Under the pieces are notes generated by a model. That model was not told the origin of the DNA. It did not search any database and saw only the letters and a program-made list of their open reading frames with translations. DNA of 64,000 nt, taken from assembly GCA_019414515.1 (NCBI GenBank), contig DXLX01000023.1, positions 94,709 to 158,708 of the forward strand. The letters are read 5' to 3'. Position numbers and translations under genes: made by a program. Positions 16,976-25,061 of this stretch are shown one piece after another (the first letter of the stretch is position 1; each line of letters starts with the position of its first letter). Origin of the DNA: Collinsella sp. GTDB lineage: Bacteria; Actinomycetota; Coriobacteriia; Coriobacteriales; Coriobacteriaceae.

Positions 16976-17752
16976 CTAGTAGCTCACCTGGCAGGGGATG
17001 CCGAGGGCGCGCACGCGTGCGGCGATCGTGTCGAGTGCCTCGGGCGCTGCTTTGGCAAGGCCGGCGACCGGTGTCTCGCGCGCCACCGTGTAGATGGTCG
17101 TCTCCTGCGGGCGAATGCGCTCGAGCGCCGCGAGCCAAGGGCCGACGTACTCCTCGCCGGTGTTATCGAGAGACTTGCCCCGGTACTCGCCGCTCAAAAA
17201 CATCGTTTGGATAATAACGTGACCGTCAAAGCTCGCGAACGTTTCGATCTGGTGCTCTACATCGTAGGGGCCAACGGGCTGGTCGAGCAGCTGGATAAAT
17301 GCCGGGTCGACGGTATCGAGCTTAAGAATGTTGTCGTCGACCATCATGAGCGCGTCGTGCACCTCGGGGCGGTCGGCGCGCGTACCGTTGGAGAGCACGG
17401 CGATCTTGGAGTTTGGGGCAAGCTCGTCGCGCAGCGCGACGGCGCCGGCAATGGCCTGCGGAAACTCCGGTGCGGCGGTGGGCTCGCCGTTGCCTGCGAA
17501 GGTGATCACATCGGGGAGTTCGCCCTCGGCTGCCATCTCGCGCAGCTTTGCCTCGAGCGTGTCGAGTACCATGGCAGCTGTGTTGTACGGCTCATGGCAG
17601 GGGCGCTCGGCGTTGAGGCCGTTTTCGCAGTAAATGCAGTCGAACGTGCAGATCTTACCGCTGGCCGGCATCATGTTGACGCCGAGCGAGAGGCCAAGGC
17701 GACGGCTGCGAACAGGCCCAAAGATGGGGCTGGCATTCAAAAACGTAGACAT
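16976..17752 (-). CDS. Radical SAM protein
   Basis: A protein of about 258 residues. The radical-SAM cluster motif is CTFDCIYCENG (CxxxCxxC), preceded by GPVRSRRLGLSLGVNMMPA and followed by FAGNGEPTAAPEFP, all typical of small wybutosine-like/YtqA-type radical SAM proteins annotated as generic. AGGAG lies 9 bases before ATG 17752 and only 3 before an alternative ATG at 17758, so I prefer 17752. The frame runs further upstream antisense to the hydrolase gene, but that extension has no support. The reaction is unknown. Confidence 0.85.
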   Translation of the reverse strand: MSTFLNASPIFGPVRSRRLGLSLGVNMMPASGKICTFDCIYCENGLNAERPCHEPYNTAAMVLDTLEAKLREMAAEGELPDVITFAGNGEPTAAPEFPQAIAGAVALRDELAPNSKIAVLSNGTRADRPEVHDALMMVDDNILKLDTVDPAFIQLLDQPVGPYDVEHQIETFASFDGHVIIQTMFLSGEYRGKSLDNTGEEYVGPWLAALERIRPQETTIYTVARETPVAGLAKAAPEALDTIAARVRALGIPCQVSY

Positions 17753-17977
17753 AGGCATATGCTCCTCAAGACAATTGTGCCTAAGCATAGCATCGGCTCC
17801 AAAGCAAGGTGCGGGCTCTTGCTTTACAAGTTTCGTTTTTTCACGTCGCCCATGATGCCGTCCCATGAAAAGCCTCGGGTCGGGTACAGTTAATCTGTTA
17901 ACAAGGCGTAAGGCAATGCGGGTCCATCCAACCGCACTGACGTGCAACTGGATGAGCATTGATGACGGGGGCACAAC

Positions 17978-18775
17978 ATGGATTTTACGGTCGAGAATGC
18001 GGGCACCACGATTGCCTGTCGCGAATATGCCGGCCCGGATGTGTCGCCTGATACTCCTGCCTTGGTGTGCGTGCACGGCGCTTGTGTCGACGGCACATTT
18101 TTCGACGGAATCGCTTGTGAGCTCAGCCGCAACTACCGCGTCATTGCCTACGACCGTCGCGGCTGTGGTGACAGCGGCGAAGCGGCAGACGGCAGCTATG
18201 ATCTTGCCGCTCAGGCCGCCGACCTGCAGGCCGTGATCGAACACGTTGGCGCTCCGACAAATGTGCTTGCGCACAGCGCCGGTACGTTGGTGGCGCTGGA
18301 GCTTCTTCGCGCCGAACCCCATCTCGTCGCCCGCGCGATTCTGCATGAGCCGGCTGTGTCGGCCGAAGGCGTCGGCATGGGCGCGGCTCCGGTTTTGCTC
18401 GATATGATTGCAGCTGGAAAGGTTTCAAGGGCGCTCCGTCTTTTCTTGGGAGCCCTCGGCGACTTGGACCCCGAGGCTCCTGGGACGACCGAGGCGGAAG
18501 CCAAACATGCTCTGCGCAATGGTCGTTGCTTTATGGCGAACGAATATGGAACAAATATGACATATGCTCCCGACTGGGATCGCGCCCGCGCGTCAAAGGC
18601 GGTGTCGGCCGTGTTTTTGGGTGAGCTTTCGGTCGGTACGCCCCGCGAGGCTGGTACGCGAGCGACTGCCGAATATCTCGATTGTCCTCTCGTGACGATC
18701 CCGGGCGCGCATAACGGTCTGCGCGATCGCCCCGTTACGGCGGCAAACGCCGTTCGCGATGTCTTGGAGCGTTAG
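17978..18775 (+). CDS. Alpha/beta hydrolase
   Basis: A 265-residue alpha/beta-hydrolase-fold enzyme. The oxyanion region VCVHGACVDGTFFDG, the nucleophile elbow AHSAGTLVALE (Ser) and the C-terminal His in PGAHNGLRDRP are visible; DRRGCGDSG is also typical. No signal peptide. Divergent from the radical SAM gene. The substrate is unknown: ester, lactone or similar. Confidence 0.86.
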   Translation: MDFTVENAGTTIACREYAGPDVSPDTPALVCVHGACVDGTFFDGIACELSRNYRVIAYDRRGCGDSGEAADGSYDLAAQAADLQAVIEHVGAPTNVLAHSAGTLVALELLRAEPHLVARAILHEPAVSAEGVGMGAAPVLLDMIAAGKVSRALRLFLGALGDLDPEAPGTTEAEAKHALRNGRCFMANEYGTNMTYAPDWDRARASKAVSAVFLGELSVGTPREAGTRATAEYLDCPLVTIPGAHNGLRDRPVTAANAVRDVLER

Positions 18776-18986
18776 CACGCTCGATGACCTGCGGGGAGGA
18801 GGACTGCTAGCGTTTCGTCATTGTTAACGAATGCGCCCATAACCGTGCGCTCGCGGCTCCATTACCGCTATTTGCCAGGTCATAAAAATGTAACGATAAT
18901 CGCGCGTTTGCCTGTAGTTGTCAGATGTTACCCTTGTACCATTTGATATGCGCCGTTGCCGTGCGTAACGATAGAAAGGGCCCCAT

Positions 18987-20867
18987 ATGCTCAATAATCA
19001 CGAGGTCAATCTAACCGACGAGGAGGCTGCCGCCGAGGTCGCCCGCGTCGCGAAGACCTACCCCGTGGTGCGTTTGCTGTCGGCCGATCAGATTAAGAGC
19101 GAGCCTAACTGCTTGCTCGCTGGCGATCGCTGCCCTTGTCTGCGTCAGTCGAGTCTTGAGGCCTTGGCAGACTCCGATGAGGTGTCGGAGCAGCTGCTCA
19201 ATGATGGTATTGAGTACCGCGCCCGTCTGCGCCCTCTAAAGGTCGAGGGCGAGCCTCACGTCCTGCTGATGGTGCGTCCGATTGATGGGCAAGAGGCCGC
19301 AGAAGAGGACCTTGTCTACACCGACGTGCTGACGAGTGCGTGCAATCGCCGATATTACGAGGAAAAGCTCCGTAGCGCGCGCATGAAGGCCGGCGTTGCG
19401 GTAATCGACCTTGATGATTTTAGGGTCTTCAACGATACGTGTGGCCATCATGCTGGCGACCTTGCACTCGGTGCTGTGGCGACAGCCATACGCAGCGGAA
19501 TTCGTTCGACTGACGAGCTTGTGCGCTATGGCTGCGACAAGTTTGTGACCGTCATGCCCAATATTCCCTCCGATGACTTCGCCCGCCGCCTGCATCAGGT
19601 ATCCGATGCCGTTCATGCCACGGTTATTCCGGGGCATGAGTACGTGAGCTTGACGGCATGTGTCGGTGGCGTTCGCATTCATGGCGAGACGGTCGACGAG
19701 GGCGTTGGCCGCGCTGTCCAGTTACTGAGCCGCGCTAAGGCAAAGCCCGGTACGGTCGTGACCGATTCCGATTCCATCGAGGCCTTCCAAAGCGAAAAGC
19801 CATTGGTGCTTATCGTCGATGACTCCGAGATGAACCGAGCCATTCTCAACGAGATGCTCAAGGACGAGTATTGCATCCTCGAGGCCGATAACGGTCGTAC
19901 GGCGCTCAATATGGTCGACCGCTATGGCGATAAGTTGTTGCTCGTGCTGCTGGATATTGTGATGCCGGGCATAAGCGGCGTTGAGGTGCTGGCCGACCTG
20001 TCGCGCCGATCGGGTGTCGACAATCTGCCTGTCATCATGATTTCGAGCGAAGATTCCGATGATATGGTTCTGCGCGCGTACGAGCTGGGCGCCTCGGACT
20101 ATATCAGCCGTCCGTTTGACTCCCGTGTCGTGCGCCGCCGTGTAAGCAATACCATCCGCCTATACGCCAAGCAGCGCCGCCTGACGAACCTGCTGTCCCA
20201 GCAGTACAACGAGCGCGTCAAGAACAGTCGCATGCTCATCGACATCATGGCCGGCGTCATGGAGCTCCGCAATGGCGAGAGCGGCAGGCACGTTACGAAC
20301 ATCGAGAAGCTGACCGAGCTGCTGCTTGGCTGCCTGGTCCACCGTAGCGACAGCATCTCCCTCGGCAACGAGGAGCGCTCCACGATCGCCCTGGCTTCGG
20401 CACTGCACGATATCGGCAAGATGTCGATTGACGATGCGATTCTCAACAAGCCCGGGCGCCTCACGCCCGAGGAGTTCGAGATTATGAAGACGCATACCAC
20501 GATCGGCGCCGACATGCTGCATGAGCTGGGCCGCCATCACGCCGGCAATGCGCTTATAGAATATGCGTACCAGATTGCGCGCTGGCATCACGAGCGCTGG
20601 GACGGCAAAGGTTATCCCGACGGCCTTAAGGGCAGCGATATTCCCATCGCCGCACAGGTGGTGTCGGTGGCTGACGTGTACGATGCGCTGACGAGCGTGC
20701 GCGTGTACAAGGACGCTATCCCGCACAAGGAGGCGATCCAGATGATTCTGGACGGTAAGTGCGGTACCTTTAACCCGCTGCTGCTCGATTGCTTGCTCGA
20801 GGTGCAAGACCAAATTGCCGAGACGTTGGCACGCCCCGCTGACGTCGTTGCGTTTCCCACGATTTAG
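18987..20867 (+). CDS. Degenerate GGDEF - receiver - HD-GYP signalling protein
   Basis: A 626-residue soluble signalling protein. Residues about 105-265 form a GGDEF-like domain whose active motif is GCDKF at 182-186, so cyclase activity is doubtful. Residues about 273-392 form a receiver domain with acidic pocket D278/D279 and phospho-acceptor D323 (LLDIVMPG). Residues about 415-620 form an HD-GYP phosphodiesterase domain with HD at 473-474 and HHERWDGKGYPDG at 533. The predicted activity is phosphorylation-controlled hydrolysis of cyclic dinucleotides. AGAAAGGG precedes the ATG. The next gene encodes an Hpt protein 24 bases downstream, suggesting a phosphorelay. Confidence 0.88.
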   Translation: MLNNHEVNLTDEEAAAEVARVAKTYPVVRLLSADQIKSEPNCLLAGDRCPCLRQSSLEALADSDEVSEQLLNDGIEYRARLRPLKVEGEPHVLLMVRPIDGQEAAEEDLVYTDVLTSACNRRYYEEKLRSARMKAGVAVIDLDDFRVFNDTCGHHAGDLALGAVATAIRSGIRSTDELVRYGCDKFVTVMPNIPSDDFARRLHQVSDAVHATVIPGHEYVSLTACVGGVRIHGETVDEGVGRAVQLLSRAKAKPGTVVTDSDSIEAFQSEKPLVLIVDDSEMNRAILNEMLKDEYCILEADNGRTALNMVDRYGDKLLLVLLDIVMPGISGVEVLADLSRRSGVDNLPVIMISSEDSDDMVLRAYELGASDYISRPFDSRVVRRRVSNTIRLYAKQRRLTNLLSQQYNERVKNSRMLIDIMAGVMELRNGESGRHVTNIEKLTELLLGCLVHRSDSISLGNEERSTIALASALHDIGKMSIDDAILNKPGRLTPEEFEIMKTHTTIGADMLHELGRHHAGNALIEYAYQIARWHHERWDGKGYPDGLKGSDIPIAAQVVSVADVYDALTSVRVYKDAIPHKEAIQMILDGKCGTFNPLLLDCLLEVQDQIAETLARPADVVAFPTI

Positions 20868-20891
20868 TTTGACCAAAGGAGTTTTTAACCC

Positions 20892-21248
20892 ATGATTTCC
20901 ATGCGTGAGGCGTATGAGAAGATCGGCGCCAATTATGATGACGCTTGCACTCGGCTGATGGGCGAGGAGATGCTTGCCCGTTTTGCCCTCAAGTTTTTGG
21001 ATGACGAGAGTATGGACAAGCTGGAGGCTGCCATGGCGGCAGGAGACGCCAAGGCAGCGTTTATGGCGGCGCACACGCTCAAGGGCGTGAGCCAGAACTT
21101 GGGATTCGATAATCTGTACGAGCCGGCGGTCGTGGTGACCGAAGCGCTGCGCGGTGCCGATACTGTTGACGGCGCTCGCGAAGGAATGCATGCGCTGCAG
21201 CAGCAATATGCGGCCACGATGTCGGCCCTGCGCGAGGCGGCTGCATAA
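20892..21248 (+). CDS. Hpt-domain phosphotransfer protein
   Basis: A 118-residue single-domain histidine phosphotransfer protein. The conserved histidine lies in AAHTLKGVSQNLGF, the standard Hpt helix motif. It follows the receiver/HD-GYP gene and has AAAGGAG before the ATG, so the two are probably co-transcribed. It would shuttle phosphate between a hybrid kinase elsewhere and the receiver domain of its neighbour. No histidine kinase is encoded nearby. Confidence 0.9.
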   Translation: MISMREAYEKIGANYDDACTRLMGEEMLARFALKFLDDESMDKLEAAMAAGDAKAAFMAAHTLKGVSQNLGFDNLYEPAVVVTEALRGADTVDGAREGMHALQQQYAATMSALREAAA

Positions 21249-21272
21249 GAGCTTGCAAGCTTTGATGACTAT

Positions 21273-21336
21273 GAGAGTGGATAATCCCCCGTTTTAGGCC
21301 CGGTGGCGGCCTCAAAGTGGGAGATTATCCACTCTC
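21273..21336. repeat. Palindromic element C
   Basis: Left arm begins GAGAGTGGATAATC (21273), right arm ends GATTATCCACTCTC (21336); complementarity extends over about 28 bases with a few mismatches and a 7-base loop. It lies 24 bases after the Hpt stop codon. Confidence 0.75.
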
Positions 21337-21398
21337 GTTCGGTAAGTGTCCAAAAATTCACTCTCGCGCACTGGCGGGGCTTTCCGCATGCAATCCAT

Positions 21399-21430
21399 AT
21401 CGTTGTTCGATAAACTATTCCGATAACGAT
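21399..21430. promoter_or_regulatory. Operator-like palindrome with CGATAA sites upstream of the DUF2975 gene
   Basis: Outer inverted repeat ATCGTT (21399-21404) / AACGAT (21425-21430) enclosing CGATAA at 21408-21413 and at 21421-21426. The same CGATAA word occurs twice in the promoter of the peptide cluster (22442-22477), which suggests a common regulator, probably the XRE protein encoded at 22021. Confidence 0.5.
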
Positions 21431-21451
21431 AGATTCGATGAGGGTGAGTGT

Positions 21452-22012
21452 ATGTCCAACAGCGTTCAGCGTATGGCCAAGGCGGGCGAGACTGTAAGGA
21501 AGCTTGGCTTTTGCATGGCGGTCGTTTTTGCGGGAATGCTCATCGCTTTTGCCGCGTTGGTTGTTTACGTGATCTGGTATACGGTTGCAAACGTTGTTTC
21601 TGTCGATTCTTTCGGTGTCGTGACGCTTCTCGATGGCGGGAGCATCGTTATCCCAAGCGGGCTGTGCCTGGCACTCGTCGTGGGTGTTTCGCTTATCGTT
21701 TTGTGCGGAATCAGCCATAACATCTCTCGGGGCGTCTCGCCCTTTACCAAGGCGCATGTGCGGCTTATCCGTGTTCTTGCACTTGCCTTTGCTGTTAACG
21801 CCGTGGTTTCGTTTGTTGGTGCCTATGAATCGGTCAATCTCACCATTGGCGGACTGGAGCTTTACATCGTGCCTCATTCCTTCGTTATTGAGATTTGCCA
21901 AGGCGCTACCTTTGATGCGGGGTCGTTTATCGGCGCAGTTGTCTGTCTGTTTATCTCGGCGATCTGGAGTTATGCCTCGCTGCTCCAAGAGCAGTCTGAC
22001 GAGCTTGTGTAG
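21452..22012 (+). CDS. DUF2975-like membrane protein
   Basis: A 186-residue protein with four predicted membrane segments, near residues 20-45, 65-85, 105-130 and 160-180. The segment ISRGVSPFTKAHVRLIRVLA is characteristic of DUF2975 proteins, which usually sit next to a small XRE regulator, as here. I chose ATG 21452 with GAGGGTGAG upstream; the frame is open earlier but runs through palindrome C. It marks the start of the A+T-richer island. The function is unknown; a membrane sensor or anti-regulator for the adjacent HTH protein is an inference. Confidence 0.78.
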   Translation: MSNSVQRMAKAGETVRKLGFCMAVVFAGMLIAFAALVVYVIWYTVANVVSVDSFGVVTLLDGGSIVIPSGLCLALVVGVSLIVLCGISHNISRGVSPFTKAHVRLIRVLALAFAVNAVVSFVGAYESVNLTIGGLELYIVPHSFVIEICQGATFDAGSFIGAVVCLFISAIWSYASLLQEQSDELV

Positions 22013-22020
22013 GAGGAAAC

Positions 22021-22350
22021 ATGAGCTATCTCATCATCGAGCTTGAGACGCAGCTGCTTAAGACCGGAAAGACCAGCTCTGATCTGATTCGTGCCACGGG
22101 GCATACTCCGGCTAATATTTCTAAGCTAAGAAACGGAAAAATTAAAGCTATTCGTCTTAAGACGCTTCTTGAAATCTGTGATGAGCTTGATTGTCAACCG
22201 GGAGATATTATTCAGCGCGTGAGCGAGAAAGAGCTCGAGGAACTTATTGTCGAGCGCGCGAAGAATGCCGTGAGGCAGATGCGGGATGGCAGAGGCAATG
22301 AGGCGTCGCTTCCGACATCGGTCTTCGCTGTCGATTTGAGCGACGAGTAG
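22021..22350 (+). CDS. Small XRE (Cro/CI) regulator
   Basis: A 109-residue DNA-binding protein. The helix-turn-helix spans roughly residues 18-45 (SDLIRATGHTPANISKLRNG), followed by LKTLLEICDELDCQPGDII, the pattern of the YozG-like HTH family paired with DUF2975 proteins. Start ATG 22021 lies 8 bases past the previous stop with AGGAGG between, so the two genes are one unit. It likely autoregulates, and may control the downstream peptide cluster given shared CGATAA motifs. A terminator follows. Confidence 0.86.
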   Translation: MSYLIIELETQLLKTGKTSSDLIRATGHTPANISKLRNGKIKAIRLKTLLEICDELDCQPGDIIQRVSEKELEELIVERAKNAVRQMRDGRGNEASLPTSVFAVDLSDE

Positions 22351-22387
22351 CTTAAGGCGAACAACTAAAACGAAATATCAGCGTGAA

Positions 22388-22419
22388 GGAACCCGTGTCT
22401 AACACGGATTCCGTCTTTT
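22388..22419 (+). terminator. Intrinsic terminator after the XRE gene
   Basis: GGAA..CCGTGT pairs with ACACGG..TTCC, followed by TCTTTT. It separates the regulator pair from the peptide cluster promoter. Confidence 0.75.
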
Positions 22420-22427
22420 AGATTATC

Positions 22428-22477
22428 TTGACAAATATGAGTTATCGAAAAACAATAATAAGAATGGAAAACGATAA
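22428..22477 (+). promoter_or_regulatory. Promoter region of the Cys-rich peptide cluster
   Basis: A consensus -35 box TTGACA at 22428-22433 and an A+T-rich -10 region around 22451-22460 (AACAATAATA). TTATCG (22442-22447) and its inverse CGATAA (22472-22477) flank the -10 region and may be operator half-sites. A strong AAAGGAGG site lies before the ATG at 22495. Confidence 0.6.
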
Positions 22478-22494
22478 AAGAAAGGAGGAACGAT

Positions 22495-22623
22495 ATGAGC
22501 TGGATTGTCAAACCAAGTTATGTGGACCCCGGTGGTGGGTGCAACGGTTACTGCAAGAAATTCTGTGGAGCACGCGTCTGCACTAAGAACTGCAGTAAAA
22601 ACAACTGCGTTGTTTATTTCTAG
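22495..22623 (+). CDS. Cys-rich RiPP precursor peptide, 42 residues
   Basis: A short gene with a near-perfect ribosome site (AAAGGAGG, 7 bases before ATG). The peptide starts MSWIVKPSYVDPGGG and then has six cysteines at positions 16, 20, 24, 29, 33 and 38, spaced CxxxCxxxCxxxxCxxxCxxxxC, ending CVVYF. It is followed by genes for an ABC transporter, a radical SAM/SPASM enzyme and an ABC exporter. From memory, the M-x-[WYF]-[IV]-V-K-P start and Cys-rich core resemble Clo7bot-type peptides matured by CcpM-like radical SAM enzymes; not checked. The modification is probably cysteine thioether formation (sactipeptide or ranthipeptide type). The GGG before the first Cys could be a leader cleavage site. 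Confidence 0.82.
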   Translation: MSWIVKPSYVDPGGGCNGYCKKFCGARVCTKNCSKNNCVVYF

Positions 22624-22631
22624 CAGTTGTG

Positions 22632-22668
22632 GCTGTTGCCAGGCGAGAGTCTGGCAACAGCGGTTTTG
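22632..22668 (+). terminator. Hairpin between precursor and transporter genes (attenuator)
   Basis: Perfect 11-bp stem GCTGTTGCCAG (22632-22642) / CTGGCAACAGC (22651-22661) with loop GCGAGAGT, followed by a weak T-tract (GGTTTTGC). Position just after the precursor stop suggests partial termination or 3'-end protection, giving more precursor message than transporter message. Confidence 0.75.
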
Positions 22669-22691
22669 CTACCAAGCAGAACGGGAGGCCA

Positions 22692-23417
22692 ATGAACGCA
22701 TCAGCGATAAAACTATCAAAGGTGTCAAAGCGCTATGGAAAACGGCGTGTGTTGCATGACGTTTCCTTCGAGGTGAATCAATCTGAGCTTTGCGCCCTTG
22801 TTGGTGCAAACGGGGCGGGCAAAAGCACGCTTATCAAAATAGTGCTGGGCCTCTGTGAGCCATCGTCGGGGAGCGTGGAGCTCTTTGGAGGCAAGTCGAA
22901 AAAAGAGCTTGGTCTGATGCGGACGCGTGTCGGCTATGTGCCAGATTCCAGCGGAGCATACCAATCTCTCAGCGCGATTGAGAATCTTCAAATTCGATGT
23001 GCGGAATGGGGGCTTGATGGGAATCGTGAGATTCCTCGCGTTTTGAGCTTAGTCGGGCTGGACGTCGATGAAAAAAAGAGCGTAAGCAGTTTTTCTTTGG
23101 GAATGAAACGGCGGCTGGATATAGCTACGGCTTTGTTGGGTGACACTGACGTACTAATTTTCGATGAGCCGGCAAATGGATTGGACCCGCTGGGCATCGA
23201 GAGTATATGGGCCCTTATCGGCCGATTGAATCGAGAACAGGGTAAGACCATGCTCATCTCTAGCCATGATTTGGATGAGTTGGCATCGGTTGCAACAAGT
23301 TGCGTGTTTATTCATGACGGTGAACTGCTGAAAAAGGAATCGATGGATGTCATAAGGGATGAGGCGTCGTCCCTAAAAGAGTATTACAGGCGCTTGATGA
23401 AGGCGGTCTCGCTATGA
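22692..23417 (+). CDS. ABC transporter ATPase of the peptide cluster
   Basis: A 241-residue ATP-binding subunit of the BcrA/NatA type. Walker A GANGAGKST, signature SLGMKRRLDIA, Walker B VLIFDEPANGLDP and the H-loop SSHDLDE are present. The ATG at 22692 has GGGAGG upstream; the longer frame from 22629 runs through the hairpin and is rejected. Stop and next start overlap by 4 bases. With the two following permeases it should form an ABC-2-type transporter, most likely immunity or export for the Cys-rich peptide. Confidence 0.9.
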   Translation: MNASAIKLSKVSKRYGKRRVLHDVSFEVNQSELCALVGANGAGKSTLIKIVLGLCEPSSGSVELFGGKSKKELGLMRTRVGYVPDSSGAYQSLSAIENLQIRCAEWGLDGNREIPRVLSLVGLDVDEKKSVSSFSLGMKRRLDIATALLGDTDVLIFDEPANGLDPLGIESIWALIGRLNREQGKTMLISSHDLDELASVATSCVFIHDGELLKKESMDVIRDEASSLKEYYRRLMKAVSL

Positions 23418-24238
23418 AGCGGGCGATTCATCCCATAAAGGCAGATATGATGCGTCTGCACAGGATGTTTCCGGCGAAGTTTGGTCTTGCGCTTATGCTG
23501 GCGTTCGGCCTTCTCTTCGGTGTCTTTCTAAAAAACGGAACAACGTTGCTCGCCTTTGGCAATAGCGTTTTTGGGGAGGATATTGGCTTCTGCTGGAATG
23601 TAATCGATCCTTCTGCACCCGATGAATCCCTTGTGCGCAGCGCTTTTGCCGGCACATCCCTGTTCGTTCCACTCATCGTTTGTCTGGTGATTTTGCAGGA
23701 GCGCGGCTATGAAGAGGGATACCGAATTTCTATGGCAAGAGGTCTCGCCCGCTTTAATGGCGCTCTAGCACATGCATTTTCGTCTGCTTTCATAATTGGC
23801 GCAGCATATAGTGCGCTTTGCCTTCTTCTTTTTGCCATAGCCGTAACACGTGGAGGGCAAAACTACGTGCATGGCATGCTGGCTGCATTTTTGCCTGCAA
23901 TGATAGTCAACGCCGTATTGGTGATATCGGTTGCGCTGGAGACGGTGACCATCTATCGGATTACGGGCAGCGCTGTATTGAGCGGGGCCGTGGTGATAGT
24001 TGGATTTGTCATGAGCTTGACGCTCTACGGAACTTACCTTCAGACGCCCATACCGTCCTTGCGATGGATCTTCTTTCTTCCGGGGCCGTACCTTGGAGTC
24101 GGATGTGCCCTTGGGTATAGCGATATGGGGCAGCTGACGCTTCTGGGATATGGCGCGGCAGCCAGCTGTCTATCGGTATTGATTTACGCTCTCGTGAACT
24201 TTCGTGCTGGGGGTGTGCTCAATGGCTCGTCAGACTAG
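23414..24238 (+). CDS. ABC-2-like permease of the peptide cluster, first
   Basis: A 274-residue membrane protein with about six predicted spans (for example LALMLAFGLLFGVF, SLFVPLIVCLVILQ, AFIIGAAYSALCLLLFAIA and VVIVGFVMSLTLYG). Overlaps the ATPase gene by 4 bases and the next permease by 17, so all three are translationally coupled. EERGYEEGYRISMARG-like loops after the second span are usual for ABC-2 permeases; here it reads QERGYEEGYRISMARG. No sequence identity can be claimed beyond that class. Confidence 0.82.
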   Translation: MKRAIHPIKADMMRLHRMFPAKFGLALMLAFGLLFGVFLKNGTTLLAFGNSVFGEDIGFCWNVIDPSAPDESLVRSAFAGTSLFVPLIVCLVILQERGYEEGYRISMARGLARFNGALAHAFSSAFIIGAAYSALCLLLFAIAVTRGGQNYVHGMLAAFLPAMIVNAVLVISVALETVTIYRITGSAVLSGAVVIVGFVMSLTLYGTYLQTPIPSLRWIFFLPGPYLGVGCALGYSDMGQLTLLGYGAAASCLSVLIYALVNFRAGGVLNGSSD

Positions 24239-25040
24239 AAGATTCCTTCATTCAGAATTGAAGCATGCGAGCAAATGGACGTACGCCTTAATCCTGGTAA
24301 TTTATGCGTGCATGGTGGTATTGCAGATTAATTCTTTCCCGATGTGGTTCTGTAGCCTCCGTGAGAACAGTTTCTTGGGCTTTTTCCCAGACCCGACGCT
24401 TCGGCTATCGGCAGAAGATGTCCTTCTATTTGGTAATGCAGAGGTTTTTCGCGGCCTGCTGTTCAACGTAGCCCCGTTGGCTCATGCATTGTTCTTTCCG
24501 TTCATCGCGGCTTGCATTGTGCCGCGCTTTGTCAGCTCGGGCTTTGTCGAGGAACCATGGGGGCTGTCGGAGGCACGAGGAGGGAAGCGGGCGTGCGCTA
24601 TCGTTGCGCGAGTGGTGCTGTCTTCTTTTGCCCTTTTGGGCGCGTTTATCCTGTCGAGTGTCGTTTTGTACTGTCTTAACTGCGCGATCGTTTTGGATGC
24701 TCAGCAGTATTTCAACCTGTATGTATTTTGCTATCGACTTGTTCTTGCTGCCGCTGCCTGCCTTGCATGCGTGGTTTCTTGTGTAATCGTTGTTTCCTAT
24801 TTTGGGTCCGGCTTCGGTCCGATTGGCATGCTGTTACTTGTCAACGTCGTAGCGATCTACATACAGCTCGGGGCCAATTCCATGCTTCCGCTTCCAGCCT
24901 CGATGCTCATGTGGATTTGCGGCGTGACCCCGTTGGGGAATGGTCAATGCATCTCGATTTTAATTGACTGCCTAATAAACGTAGCAAGCGTTTTTGCCAT
25001 TTGCTTTACCGTCGACCGATTACGGTCGAAATTTCTTTGA
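24222..25040 (+). CDS. ABC-2-like permease of the peptide cluster, second
   Basis: A 272-residue membrane protein with about six predicted spans (WTYALILVIYACMVVLQI at the N-terminus, FFPFIAACIVPRFV and VVLSSFALLGAFILSSVVLY further on). Start ATG 24222 (MARQTRRFLHSEL) lies inside the end of the preceding gene. Probably forms a heterodimeric channel with its neighbour under the ATPase at 22692. The topology resembles the first permease but the sequences are only distantly alike. Confidence 0.8.
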   Translation: MARQTRRFLHSELKHASKWTYALILVIYACMVVLQINSFPMWFCSLRENSFLGFFPDPTLRLSAEDVLLFGNAEVFRGLLFNVAPLAHALFFPFIAACIVPRFVSSGFVEEPWGLSEARGGKRACAIVARVVLSSFALLGAFILSSVVLYCLNCAIVLDAQQYFNLYVFCYRLVLAAAACLACVVSCVIVVSYFGSGFGPIGMLLLVNVVAIYIQLGANSMLPLPASMLMWICGVTPLGNGQCISILIDCLINVASVFAICFTVDRLRSKFL

Positions 25041-25061
25041 TTGTTTGTGAGGGATAATCAT

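Noticed and set aside
22505..22759. Alternative 84-residue frame overlapping the Cys-rich peptide gene.
   Set aside because: It lacks a ribosome site and runs through the hairpin and into the ATPase gene, whereas the 42-residue frame has an excellent site and a coherent Cys pattern.
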